A DNA stretch of 64,000 nucleotides, taken from positions 1 to 64,000 of the forward strand of contig JBCBWU010000002.1 of the NCBI GenBank assembly GCA_039816955.1, in the 5' to 3' direction. How positions within the stretch are numbered: the stretch's first letter is position 1; the number at the start of each line of letters is the position of its first letter. The notes beneath the pieces were generated by a model that saw only the letters and a list, made by a program, of their open reading frames with translations, was not told where the DNA came from and did not search any database. This DNA is from Lewinella sp039816955 (GTDB lineage: Bacteria > Bacteroidota > Bacteroidia > Chitinophagales > Saprospiraceae). A program made the translations under genes and the position numbers. Below are positions 1-8,867 of this stretch, one piece after another.

Positions 1-2117
1 CCTACGGTAATGCTTACCAGCAAGATTTTCCGCACTTCGGGGCTAACTTCTGGGAAGATTGGGAACGGCCTGCTCACTTTGCCCTTTATCAGGAGGATGG
101 CACACTGGAGGCAGACTATGATGCTGGGGTAAAGATTTTTGGTGGCTGGAGCCGAGCCCTGGACCAACGCTCTCTATCACTATTTGCCCGCAGGCAATAC
201 GGTTACGGTGAATTTGATAATGCTTTTTTTGATCATCGTCCTTACGATAGCTATCAGGCACTGGTCTTGCGCAACTCTGGGAATGACTGGAACAATACGA
301 TGATGCGTGATGCTACCTTAACGGGACTAATGAGAGGTGCTGATCTCGAATACCAGGCGTACCGCCCCATGGTGCTCTATATCAACGGCGAGTATTGGGG
401 CATCCACAATATGCGGGAAAAAGTTAATGAGCATTTCCTAGCGGCAAAATGGGACGTATCCCCGGATGAAATTGATCTTCTAGAGGCTGGCGGGAGTGTC
501 ATTCATGGTGATAACACCGACTATCTGAATTTGCTTGATTTTATTCGTACGGCCAATCTATCTGCTCCCGATAATTACGAGTTCGTCAGCAGCCAAATGG
601 ATTTAGACAATTTTGCCCTCTATCAGGCAGCTCAAATCTTTTTTGATAACACCGACTGGCCGGGAAATAACATCAAGTTTGGCCGTTATCACGGAGGAAA
701 GTGGCGCTGGATTCTCTTTGATACCGATTTTGGTTTTGGTACCTGGAATGCTTTCAATTATTTCAACAATACTCTTGCCTTTGCTTTAGAACCTAACGGT
801 CCGGGTTGGCCTAATCCACCTTGGGCGACCTTTTTACTAAGAGAGTTGACGCAGGCTACGCAGTTCAGAAACCTATTCGTTAATCGTTTTGCCGATGAGC
901 TCAACAGCCGCTTCTTGCCCGAACGCATCAATGAGCACATAGATTCTGTGTCCGCCAGAATTGAAGATGAGATTCCCACTCATTTTGATCGTTGGGGGGA
1001 GTCATCAGGCAGTTGGACGAATAGAATAAACAACATGAAAAACTTTGCCGACGAACGTCAACCCTTCATTAAGCAGTACATCCGTGACGAGTTTGGCCTA
1101 CCGGCTTACCATCAATTAAATATCGAAATCACCGACTTGGCAGAAGGATGGGTGCAAGTGAACAGCTTGACGATTGAGGTGAATAATTGGTCTGGTGATT
1201 ATTTTCAAGATGTACCCATCGCCATTACGGCTTACGCCCAAGCGGGTTATGTATTCTCGCATTGGGAGGGAGTTCCTGGTGCACCCACTACGCGTACGCT
1301 GGAAATAAACATGGAATCGGTACTAACGGTGCGGCCAGTTTTCCAAGTTAGTGAAGCCCCAGTCATCGTTATCAACGAGATCAACTACAACGATGCTGGT
1401 GATTTTGATGCGGGCGATTGGGTGGAGCTATATAACGCTTCCGCCAGTGAACTCGATGTATCTGGATGGGTCATGAAGGACGATGATGCTACTCACAACT
1501 TCACCTTGCCTCCGGGAACGACTATTGCCGCGAATGGCTTCCTGATATTGACGAGGGACCAAGTGCGCTTTCAATCGGAGTTTCCATCTGTTGCGCCGGT
1601 GGTCGGTGATTTTGATTTTGGTTTGTCCAGTAACGGAGATGGGGTAAGGTTGTACGATGCTAATGAAACGCTGATTGATGAGGTATACTATTTGCCAGAT
1701 GCGCCCTGGCCCGCACTAGCTGATGGTGAAGGCTATACCTTGGAACTACTTTCGCCAGAACTGGACAATAGCTTAGCTGAAAGCTGGGGAACAGTTAATG
1801 TGCATGGTAGTCCGGGACGAGCCAATATATTGGTAGACACCGAAGATCCTGTAGGAGCGGATTTCCAAGTTCTTAGCTACCCAAATCCCTTTTCCAGCCG
1901 TATCAACCTCGCCCTAACTTTGCATGAATCGACGCAAGTGAATATCAAGCTATATGATCAAAATGGTAGGACTGTAGAGCAAATCCAACAGGGCTTTTTA
2001 AGTGCGGGCCAGCATTTTCTGCATGCCGATTTGGCTCACCTGAGTACTGGTGTTTACTATGCCAAAGTATTGGTGGGTGAGCAGGTGCCAGAGACGGTGA
2101 AATGGGTGAAGTTGTAG
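1..2117 (+). CDS. CotH-kinase / lamin-tail protein with T9SS sorting domain (5' partial)
   Basis: The reading frame is open from the first complete codon (position 3), so the N-terminus lies outside the window; the TTG at 267 is an internal codon and not the start. The first part reads as a CotH kinase domain (segment GVKIFGGWSRALDQ near the left edge, then VLYINGEYWGIHNMREK and a WRWILFDTDFGFG block carrying the expected Asp residues). A lamin-tail domain follows around 1360-1830 (VIVINEINYNDAG, GDWVELYN). The last ~80 residues are a type A T9SS C-terminal domain (YPNPFSSRI, LSTGVYYAKV). CotH proteins phosphorylate protein targets in spores and other bacteria; here a cell-surface or secreted protein is inferred. 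Target unknown. Confidence 0.88.
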   Translation, partial: YGNAYQQDFPHFGANFWEDWERPAHFALYQEDGTLEADYDAGVKIFGGWSRALDQRSLSLFARRQYGYGEFDNAFFDHRPYDSYQALVLRNSGNDWNNTMMRDATLTGLMRGADLEYQAYRPMVLYINGEYWGIHNMREKVNEHFLAAKWDVSPDEIDLLEAGGSVIHGDNTDYLNLLDFIRTANLSAPDNYEFVSSQMDLDNFALYQAAQIFFDNTDWPGNNIKFGRYHGGKWRWILFDTDFGFGTWNAFNYFNNTLAFALEPNGPGWPNPPWATFLLRELTQATQFRNLFVNRFADELNSRFLPERINEHIDSVSARIEDEIPTHFDRWGESSGSWTNRINNMKNFADERQPFIKQYIRDEFGLPAYHQLNIEITDLAEGWVQVNSLTIEVNNWSGDYFQDVPIAITAYAQAGYVFSHWEGVPGAPTTRTLEINMESVLTVRPVFQVSEAPVIVINEINYNDAGDFDAGDWVELYNASASELDVSGWVMKDDDATHNFTLPPGTTIAANGFLILTRDQVRFQSEFPSVAPVVGDFDFGLSSNGDGVRLYDANETLIDEVYYLPDAPWPALADGEGYTLELLSPELDNSLAESWGTVNVHGSPGRANILVDTEDPVGADFQVLSYPNPFSSRINLALTLHESTQVNIKLYDQNGRTVEQIQQGFLSAGQHFLHADLAHLSTGVYYAKVLVGEQVPETVKWVKL

Positions 2118-2239
2118 GTGGTGAGGCTGTGGGTGCAAGCAAAGCTAAAAGGTGAATTTTTACGACAATTATTGAATTCCAAGCATGCGCTAAACGAGGC
2201 GTCGCAGCCTATAGTTGCGCGTAATTAAAAAACGAAACC

Positions 2240-3046
2240 TTGGAAGATATTGGAGAAATTCGGAAATATTTTAAGCCAGTTCAACCGAGTGTGGGGGATA
2301 ATGAAAAAGAAGTGGTTTATCAGGAATATAAACCTAGTCTTCAATTACAGAATTTCATCCATTGTTATTGGATATTAAACACAAAAGAACGGCTTAATAT
2401 TCCCTTCAATTACCGAGTTGTATCAGATGGCTGTATCGATATAGTTATTAATTTAAAAAATACGAACGAGAGTTTTGTTATGGGGTTCCATAGCAAAGCC
2501 ATAGGTTTTAATATCGGAAAAGAATTTTCCTGCGGTGGAATAAGGTTTTATCCATCTATTTTTTCATCATTATTTGGGGTCTCAGCCAAACTGCTGACGA
2601 ATAAGGAGCAAAAACTTCATTTAATCTCTCCCGCTTTGGCTGAATTTATCTCCGCGAATCTTACTGAAGACTTTCAGGATACAATTATAAAGTTCAATCT
2701 ATTTCTCAGCTCAATCATCGAGAGCAGAGAAACCCAATTAGATGATAGATTTCTTGGGGCCTTTATTAAAATTTTAAGGAGAAGAGGCAACCTGGAGATA
2801 GAAAAAGAACTTAAGACTGGACTAAGCCCCCGACAGCTAAGGAGATTTTTTGATTATTACGTAGGAACTTCTCCTAAGTCGTTCTGTCAGGTAGTACGAT
2901 TTCAGTATATCTTAAATGCAAAGCTTTCATCTAAGGGGGCAATAGATGATAAAGTATTCTTCGATGTAGGATTCTTTGACCAAGCTCATTTTATTAAAAA
3001 TTTCACTAGGTTTTATGGCATTACTCCAAGTAAAGCCTTCAGATGA
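2240..3046 (+). CDS. AraC-family transcriptional regulator
   Basis: This 268-residue protein has an N-terminal ligand-type domain (FIHCYWILN, VVSDGCIDIVINL, GIRFYPSIFSSLFG) typical of the DUF6597-containing AraC family of Bacteroidota, and a C-terminal double helix-turn-helix (LSPRQLRRFFDYYVGTSPKSFCQVVRFQ, then FDVGFFDQAHFIKNFTRFYGITPSKAF). The start chosen is TTG at 2240, because the residues after it match the usual N-terminus of the family and no ATG is better placed. Its end overlaps a potential ATG of the next frame (ATGA at 3043). It probably controls the exported glyoxalase-fold gene downstream or itself; the effector is unknown. Confidence 0.85.
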   Translation: MEDIGEIRKYFKPVQPSVGDNEKEVVYQEYKPSLQLQNFIHCYWILNTKERLNIPFNYRVVSDGCIDIVINLKNTNESFVMGFHSKAIGFNIGKEFSCGGIRFYPSIFSSLFGVSAKLLTNKEQKLHLISPALAEFISANLTEDFQDTIIKFNLFLSSIIESRETQLDDRFLGAFIKILRRRGNLEIEKELKTGLSPRQLRRFFDYYVGTSPKSFCQVVRFQYILNAKLSSKGAIDDKVFFDVGFFDQAHFIKNFTRFYGITPSKAFR

Positions 3047-3111
3047 ACTTGTCCGAAATTTACAATCCCAGCTTTTCATACAGGCCTAATTTTGACCTAA
3101 AATTAGTCATT

Positions 3112-3579
3112 ATGAAAGTAAGTCTTTTTTCAATCATCATGGTTTTGACTGTTTCTGTATACGGACAGTCAGAAATCCAAAAATCTGAAAGGATGAAATT
3201 AAATGCTGGAATTATTACCGATAAAATTTCTGAAACAAAAAAGTTCTACACCGAGGTTCTTGATTTTGGAGTAACGTTCGAAAATGAGTTTTACTTACTT
3301 ATGCATACGCCAAATCATCAGGCAGAACTAAGTTTTTTAGAACCGAATCACCCTACCCAAAAAACCATTTTTCAACCACCATTCGATGGTCGTGGTGTGT
3401 ATTTGACAATAGAGGTGGAAGACGTGGATAGGGTATACGAGGAGATAAAAAATAAGGGAGTCAACATTGAAGTAGAAATCAGAAATGAACCATGGGGAGA
3501 CCGTCATTTTGCTATACTTGACCCAAATGGAATTGGAATAGATATAGTGAAATATTCCGCTCCTGATAAAGAAAAGTAA
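3112..3579 (+). CDS. Exported glyoxalase/VOC-fold protein
   Basis: The protein has a hydrophobic signal peptide (MKVSLFSIIMVLTVSVYGQ) followed by one vicinal-oxygen-chelate module: KLNAGIITDKISETKKFYTEVLDFGVTF at its start and GDRHFAILDPNGIGIDIVKY at its end, with His and Glu positions expected of the fold. The frame extends upstream to an ATG at 3043 that overlaps the AraC stop, but the added 23 residues are not conserved-looking and would bury the signal peptide, so 3112 is preferred. A single VOC module normally dimerises. Members include glyoxalases, dioxygenases and resistance proteins; this one cannot be assigned a substrate. Export is unusual for the family. It follows the AraC regulator directly. 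Confidence 0.75.
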   Translation: MKVSLFSIIMVLTVSVYGQSEIQKSERMKLNAGIITDKISETKKFYTEVLDFGVTFENEFYLLMHTPNHQAELSFLEPNHPTQKTIFQPPFDGRGVYLTIEVEDVDRVYEEIKNKGVNIEVEIRNEPWGDRHFAILDPNGIGIDIVKYSAPDKEK

Positions 3580-3595
3580 AATGACAAATGGTAGA

Positions 3596-3645
3596 GCTTG
3601 GCTAATGTTGCGGTCGGAAGGGCGTAGCATTAGCTAAGCCTATTT
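3596..3645 (+). terminator. Hairpin after the VOC gene
   Basis: An inverted repeat pairs GCTTGGCTAATG (3596-3607) with CATTAGCTAAGC (3628-3639), 11 of 12 positions matching, followed by a short T-rich stretch (TATTTTC). It lies 17 bases after the VOC stop and before the next gene, and is a plausible intrinsic terminator. Confidence 0.5.
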
Positions 3646-3678
3646 TCTACTTGGTATCACGAAAAGAATAGCAAGAAA

Positions 3679-4653
3679 ATGAAAAATAGAATAACCATCC
3701 TGACCAGCTTGATTTTGCTAAATTTCATTAACCTGAAAGCGCATCCTGGGATAGGGTTGGTTTACGATGGGGATGAAATAATTTATTATACTGACCTGAA
3801 GCAAGTATGGAGACTAAATATTCATACTAGGGAAAAAGAAATTGCAGTTCAGGATGTGCATACACATGAATTGTATTTAGACAAAGAGAACAACCTGTAT
3901 GGTGAGCATTATTGGTATGTTGAATCAGAAGAAAAGTTTAAAAATTTTATTTGGCGACTTGATAGGAATGGAGATTTTCAAAAAATCAGAGAAGACCAAG
4001 ATGGTGAAAATGATGACTTCAGCTTTGTAAAAAATGATGATTTTGCCAGTTTTGAAATGAGACAAGCGAATGATAGCTATCTGATAATAAAGACAGACTC
4101 AATTAGTGAAACCATTTTGCATGAAGCTAAACTACATCATCCAACCTGGAAGTATTTGAGTGCTAATGAGGAGCTCTTGTTTATAGATTATCCCTCAATT
4201 TATTCCGTCAAATCAGGGAGCTTAGAACTAATTGAGGAGAATGTTTCTTCAAAGAGGTTTCCATTTTCAACCCAAAGTGATAACCATAATATATACGGAG
4301 TTTGGACGGATGAAAGTGATAATATTTATGTCGCAATTTATGGTGGAAGAGAAGTGAAAAAAATCGATAAAGAGGGTAAGCTAAGTCGTGTCTTAAAAAG
4401 CAGTTTTTTTTGGTCTCCTGTCAATGGTGTGTTCGACAAAGACGGGGATTTATGGCTAATGGAATGTAAGATCGGTGGGAAAATTCGTGTTAGAGAAATT
4501 AATCGTTCAGAGGTTGAAAATAGCGCTACGTTTATTTTTGAAAACATAATTTTTATGCTGATTCTAATAAGCTTAGGATTAGTAATCTACCAAAGAATTA
4601 AGCGAAGAAAAAATAGCTACGCCCAACAAAATGTAATCGTTAAAATCCCCTAA
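3679..4653 (+). CDS. Exported, membrane-anchored propeller-like protein of unknown function
   Basis: This 324-residue protein starts with a signal peptide (ITILTSLILLNFINLKAHP) and ends with one transmembrane segment (about residues 285-305, IIFMLILISLGLVIYQ) followed by a basic tail (RIKRRKNS), which should leave the bulk in the periplasm. Between them are repeated blade-like segments ending in NNLYGEHY, DNIYVAIYGG and DKDGDLWLME, typical of NHL/SMP-30 or two-component-regulator type beta-propellers. No catalytic motif is visible. A sensory or binding role is possible but not shown. Its low GC content, like that of the two genes before it, differs from the GC-richer flanks. Confidence 0.65.
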   Translation: MKNRITILTSLILLNFINLKAHPGIGLVYDGDEIIYYTDLKQVWRLNIHTREKEIAVQDVHTHELYLDKENNLYGEHYWYVESEEKFKNFIWRLDRNGDFQKIREDQDGENDDFSFVKNDDFASFEMRQANDSYLIIKTDSISETILHEAKLHHPTWKYLSANEELLFIDYPSIYSVKSGSLELIEENVSSKRFPFSTQSDNHNIYGVWTDESDNIYVAIYGGREVKKIDKEGKLSRVLKSSFFWSPVNGVFDKDGDLWLMECKIGGKIRVREINRSEVENSATFIFENIIFMLILISLGLVIYQRIKRRKNSYAQQNVIVKIP

Positions 4654-4901
4654 GCGGGTAGCCTGCGGCTATGCGAACCGTCGGGTGTAAAATAAAATAA
4701 TAGGTCTTGGCTTGGTAAATGCCCTGCCTCAGAAATGCGCTGTGTCTGAAAAATATTTTCCAATTTTTTCTCAGTCCTATCTGGTTGTAAATCAGTTTTA
4801 GTTACCGTTTTGTTACTTGATTATCGGGAAGTAAGTTGTTGATTTTGAGTATCTAAGGACATACTTTTGGTTACTATAAGTAACTGTCAAAGTAACCAAA
4901 T

Positions 4902-5681
4902 ATGAACAATTTTGATATTACCTTCAAGTGGGTAGGAGCTGCAACTTGGGTGCTAAGTATTGATGACGTAAAAATAGCTTGCGACCCAGTACTCTGTAAA
5001 AAGGGAACGGTACAAGACCACATCTATTTTAGGGCCAAAAGACGAACAGAACCCCAATTCGATTCCGAGGATTTCCAGGATGTTGATTTTTGGCTGTTGA
5101 CCCACGCACACGAAGATCATATTGATGTGCACGGACTGATGAAGATCGAGTCTGACGCAAAAATCTATGCTAATCCTAACCTGAAAAAGTGGTTGAAGCT
5201 GATATATGCTACCAATGTGGACTACCTGAAGAGTGGCATGAAAAGAACATTTGAAAAGAATAATATCTCAATTACCATTGAAGCCATACCTTGTGTACAC
5301 GCGAGTAACTTTATCGCTGCTAAACTTGCCGGTAGTGTAAATGGCTATTGGTTGACCATACAAAAAGAAGAGTCAGTTGTGCAAGTCTACATTACGGGCG
5401 ATACCATCAACCACAAAAAAGTAAGGACTTACTTGGAAGGCAGAAAAGCTGATATTCTGATTCCAAATGTTGGAGGTGGAGGACAAGACAAGTTCGGTGG
5501 CCCCTATACTTTCACCGCATCACAGTTAATGGATTTCAGTAAGACTATTGATCCTTCCATAATTCTGCCCGTTCATCACAAGACATTTTCTCTTTATAAA
5601 GAACCGATAGAAAAACTCGACGAATGGAATGACAAAAGAGTTTTGATATTTGATGAAGGGGCCAAATTGAAAGTGGCATAG
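4902..5681 (+). CDS. MBL-fold metal-dependent hydrolase (UlaG-like)
   Basis: The 259-residue protein carries the metallo-beta-lactamase signature LLTHAHEDHID (about residues 66-76), a second metal ligand region around PCVHASNF, the Asp ligand in YITGDTINH and a terminal His motif ILPVHHKTF. Length and order match the UlaG/L-ascorbate-6-phosphate-lactonase-like branch of the superfamily, which is usually cytoplasmic; there is no signal peptide. The substrate cannot be read from the sequence. The start ATG at 4902 follows a stop-rich region. It stands alone, with a 248-base gap upstream that holds no gene. Confidence 0.82.
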   Translation: MNNFDITFKWVGAATWVLSIDDVKIACDPVLCKKGTVQDHIYFRAKRRTEPQFDSEDFQDVDFWLLTHAHEDHIDVHGLMKIESDAKIYANPNLKKWLKLIYATNVDYLKSGMKRTFEKNNISITIEAIPCVHASNFIAAKLAGSVNGYWLTIQKEESVVQVYITGDTINHKKVRTYLEGRKADILIPNVGGGGQDKFGGPYTFTASQLMDFSKTIDPSIILPVHHKTFSLYKEPIEKLDEWNDKRVLIFDEGAKLKVA

Positions 5682-5726
5682 AGCCTATGCATGTGGTCTC
5701 CTTTCCACTTTAGAAAACAAAAAGTA

Positions 5727-5758
5727 GATGGCTGATAATAATAGCACTATCAGCCATC
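5727..5758. terminator. Perfect 11-bp hairpin between convergent units
   Basis: GATGGCTGATA (5727-5737) pairs perfectly with TATCAGCCATC (5748-5758) across a 10-base loop. It lies just after the MBL-fold gene and before the end of a minus-strand gene remnant, so it may terminate transcription from both sides. No long T-tract follows. Confidence 0.5.
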
Positions 5759-5808
5759 CACCACTCATCTTTAGAGGTTAGCAACTATAGCGTGTCGCTC
5801 TTCTCAAT

Positions 5809-6033
5809 TCAATTACTGATATATTCCAAGTCGGTAAAGGAGCCCGTAAATTCGATGAAACTTGCCGGGTTTGCACCGAAAGCCTGGACCTTGATATCGA
5901 AGGTTCCTGATACCCTACGGTTGGCATCGTCGTTCTCCGTAATCGTGATAATGCTGACGAAATCATCGTCTGACATTTCTAAACTATAAATCACATTGTC
6001 AATAATATAAGTTCCCAGCGCACCATCGCAAAA
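5809..6033 (-). pseudogene. 3' remnant of a small secreted-protein gene
   Basis: On the minus strand a frame of about 75 codons ends at 5809 and is cut off upstream by a TAG at about 6034. Its translation looks like genuine protein (FCDGALGTYIIDNVIYSL, then an acidic segment and ASFIEFTGSFTDLEY), of the kind seen at the C-terminus of small Bacteroidota lipoproteins. No signal peptide or credible start remains, and the preceding ~150 bases show only broken frames, so it is called a decayed gene. The family is not identified. It could also be a genuine short protein starting at the ATG at 5994. Confidence 0.4.
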
Positions 6034-6203
6034 GGTGAAGGTCGCCTATTTATGATGACGATGCAAGAGCTATAACGTGCAGTGGTAATGTGGGAGTTCC
6101 CCTAAGTCTAGCAAGGAGGCTGTCTCGTTATAAAAAGCTCTTTTATTTTGGGGGTTATTGGCCACCGTGTTTTCTCTGCCTCGAAGGAGCCGTCAGTAAT
6201 TAT

Positions 6204-6977
6204 TTACCCATCTTTCGCAACGGCATATTCTGCTTCAAACAAGTGCTCACTCCCCTGATAATAGCCTTCTTCGTTGACGGTATACCACTTAGCATTGGTA
6301 TCATGCTTATAGGCTGGCGTAAACACGTCAACCAGTTGCGTGAATTCATTAGGCATGACGGAGTGAATATTTCCCTCGTGGGCAGTGAGGATACTCACAT
6401 CACCTCCGCTAATGACTTCATTTCCCACTTCTCTGATGACGCACTTTTTCCTAAGCTCCGTACGGCCATCTGTGATGACTTCCCGCGTACTCAAAAGCTC
6501 TTCTTCTAGATTGTAATTTTTAGTGAGAATGCTCCCCGATACTACATTGATCACCCCCGTCATATCGGGATGGTCGTGATGGGGGATGTACTCTCCTTTT
6601 TCAAACTGAAAGAGAGAGACCTGAAAATCTACTTCGTAGTGCAGGCTGGCTGATTCGAACCAGTTGGGCCTTTTATTTTCGTAGGCTTCGATTTCCTTTT
6701 TGACGTTTTCAAATTCTGGGAAATCGCACTGTAGGAGCAATCGTTTTACCTGGCGGGTATATCGCTCTTGTTTCCAAGGTGATTCATGTTGTGTTTTTGC
6801 GAGTTGAGTTAGCCGCTCCAGAAAGGCATCCCAGTTCATCTTAGTATCAGCATTCCATTTTCCACGGTTACCATTTGCCTTTTGAGCGTAGGAGGTGATG
6901 GCATTAAGTTGCAAGGCAATGCTGGCAAATCCGAATGCACTAAGCTTGATGAATTCTCGGCGTTTGAAATCGTCCAT
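6204..6977 (-). CDS. Tat-exported cysteamine/cysteine thiol dioxygenase-like cupin (PCO/ADO family)
   Basis: The 257-residue protein starts with a twin-arginine signal (KRREFIKLSAFGFAS) followed by a PCO/ADO-type cupin. The metal-binding His pair is in YIPHHDHPDMTGVINVVSG and the third His in GNIHSVMPNEFTQLVDVF, matching the three-histidine iron site of cysteamine dioxygenases and plant cysteine oxidases, which add O2 to thiols. This family is normally cytoplasmic; an exported member suggests oxidation of periplasmic small thiols or N-terminal cysteines (inference). It lies 110 bases beyond a Tat-exported PhoX phosphatase on the same strand, and the two may be cotranscribed. Confidence 0.75.
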   Translation of the reverse strand: MDDFKRREFIKLSAFGFASIALQLNAITSYAQKANGNRGKWNADTKMNWDAFLERLTQLAKTQHESPWKQERYTRQVKRLLLQCDFPEFENVKKEIEAYENKRPNWFESASLHYEVDFQVSLFQFEKGEYIPHHDHPDMTGVINVVSGSILTKNYNLEEELLSTREVITDGRTELRKKCVIREVGNEVISGGDVSILTAHEGNIHSVMPNEFTQLVDVFTPAYKHDTNAKWYTVNEEGYYQGSEHLFEAEYAVAKDG

Positions 6978-7087
6978 GACTACCTTTTTATTTTTATTGA
7001 TGATTGCACCTTATTTCCCAACTTAAGCAATAGGGCGAGGCCCCACGGAGCCTCATAAGGACTACAGCCGAGAGGGTAAGAACGGAA

Positions 7088-8764
7088 CTATGCTTCCAAC
7101 TGATTCAATACATTAAATTTCTCAATGAGATCTCCCGTAATAGCTACCACTGCTGGCTTGGGAACATTATCTCCATCAAAGGGCCATTGGCTGGTAGGCT
7201 GGTCCAGGTCTGTGGTCTGTTCACCTGGGTGCTGCACACTTAAGAACAGGGTCTTGCCGTCCGGCGAAAACCAAGGGCCGGTCAGTTCTGCATCCCTTGG
7301 GGCAGAAGCCACTCGAATGACCTTTCCAGCATCTTCACCGTAGCGGGGGATTACGAATAAGCTGTTGTTCTTGAATGGCATGTAAGGGCCAGCTTCCTTA
7401 TTCATTACACTGCCTGACATATCAGAAGTGATCCAGAGATTTCCGGCCTGATCAAAGGCCAAATTATCCGGGCAAGAGAATCCACTTTCTTCTCCACCCG
7501 CCTTGTAGGTAGATGCTTTGAAGGTCAATGCGTCAAACGCACCATCATCTTCTTCAATCTTTAGGATTGAACCGTGGAAGTCCTCTTTGCTGTAATTATT
7601 GGTAAGTGAGATGAGAACGTTGCCGGTAATTGGGTCAATTTCGATGTCCTCAGGGCGGTTGAGTTCGGTAGCTCCCAGTAGCTTTGCAGCTTCTCTCGCT
7701 CTGATCAGTACTTCGGTCTGATCCTTAAATTTTTTCTTGAGCAGGGGTTGGTTTTCCCAATCCAAAGCAAGCCATTTACCATTGTCAATATCAGCTACGT
7801 AAAGCGTTCCTTCTTTCAAGGAGCGCGATTCTGAAGAAATGAATTTGTACAAGTGCTCATTGTTCTTGTCATCCCCAGTATAGGCCACTACGCGCTTATC
7901 TTCCAATTCGTAAAGCGTACAGCATTCATGCGCAAATCTACCCAAGGCTATATGCTTTTGGGCTTTCCCGTCTTTGGGGTCAATTTCTACTACCCAGCCA
8001 TAGTGCTCTGATGGGTAATTGTAGAAGTTTTCCCAACCGTATATGCTGGGCCTATGATTCGGCGTATTTTCTTCATCGTATTCCGTTTCTCCGTAGAAAC
8101 TATCGTAGTTTTCCTCGCAGGTGAGGAAAGTATTCCAGGGCGTAATTCCGCCGGAACAATTACTGTGCGTACCAATCACGGTCGTTTTCCCTTTGATGGG
8201 ACTATCCCAGTTGAGTTGGATGGGCGTTTTGGCGGTAATCCGTCGGTTATGCGGATCGTTCTCCACCACTCGCCATTTCCCATTTTCCTCTTTAACCCGC
8301 ATAATTGTTCCACCAACTTCATACATCTCCTTATCCACTTGTTCGATCGTGCGATGTTGTTTTGGATTATCGTGAGCACGAAAATTGAAGTCGGAAACAA
8401 AGAGTGGATTTACGTATTCATGGTTGACCCACAATAACCCATCTTTAGGGTTGTCCTCTTCCAGAGGAATGAAGCAGATGAAATCGTTGTTGAATCCAAA
8501 CCGATCTTCAGCACTGATTTTTTCGCCCCAGCGGATGATAACATGATAATCTAAACCCTTAGCGAGTACCAGATCATCTTTATCCGTTGCCAAAAGGTCT
8601 TGTACGGGAAGGTTTTTTAATTGCCGAAGACGATCTGCGGATATTTCGCCCACAGAAATGGGCGTACTGGTGCTTCCGCAGCCTGCCAGGAAGGGAGGGA
8701 TGATTGCCGTTCCTAAGCCCGCTTTACCTAAAAAGGAGATAAACTTTCTTCGATTGTATTGCAT
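7088..8764 (-). CDS. phoX: PhoX-family alkaline phosphatase (DUF839), Tat-exported
   Basis: The 558-residue protein starts with a twin-arginine motif (NRRKFISFLGKAGLG) and a lipobox-like LAGC, then shows the PhoX blocks LLWVNHEYVNP, a GRFAHECCTLYE region, VAYTGDDKNNEHLYKFI, LNRPEDIEIDP, SGFSCPDNLAFDQAGNLWITSD and a C-terminal FSPDGKTLFLSVQHPGE. PhoX enzymes are monomeric Ca/Fe-dependent phosphomonoesterases with a six-bladed propeller, secreted by the Tat route to release phosphate from organic esters. Full family length. The neighbours give no phosphate regulator and no Pho-box was recognised upstream. Confidence 0.88.
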   Translation of the reverse strand: MQYNRRKFISFLGKAGLGTAIIPPFLAGCGSTSTPISVGEISADRLRQLKNLPVQDLLATDKDDLVLAKGLDYHVIIRWGEKISAEDRFGFNNDFICFIPLEEDNPKDGLLWVNHEYVNPLFVSDFNFRAHDNPKQHRTIEQVDKEMYEVGGTIMRVKEENGKWRVVENDPHNRRITAKTPIQLNWDSPIKGKTTVIGTHSNCSGGITPWNTFLTCEENYDSFYGETEYDEENTPNHRPSIYGWENFYNYPSEHYGWVVEIDPKDGKAQKHIALGRFAHECCTLYELEDKRVVAYTGDDKNNEHLYKFISSESRSLKEGTLYVADIDNGKWLALDWENQPLLKKKFKDQTEVLIRAREAAKLLGATELNRPEDIEIDPITGNVLISLTNNYSKEDFHGSILKIEEDDGAFDALTFKASTYKAGGEESGFSCPDNLAFDQAGNLWITSDMSGSVMNKEAGPYMPFKNNSLFVIPRYGEDAGKVIRVASAPRDAELTGPWFSPDGKTLFLSVQHPGEQTTDLDQPTSQWPFDGDNVPKPAVVAITGDLIEKFNVLNQLEA

Positions 8765-8867
8765 CTCAATATGATTTCAAACCGTGATTGTTTAATGATG
8801 CATTTTAGGCATTCAATCCTAAGTAGAGATTAAGCGTATGTGAAGCCTTTGTGAGTAGTTATTGACT

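Noticed and set aside
267..2117. TTG at 267 as the start of the CotH gene
   Set aside because: The frame is open to the left edge and its upstream translation carries conserved CotH sequence.
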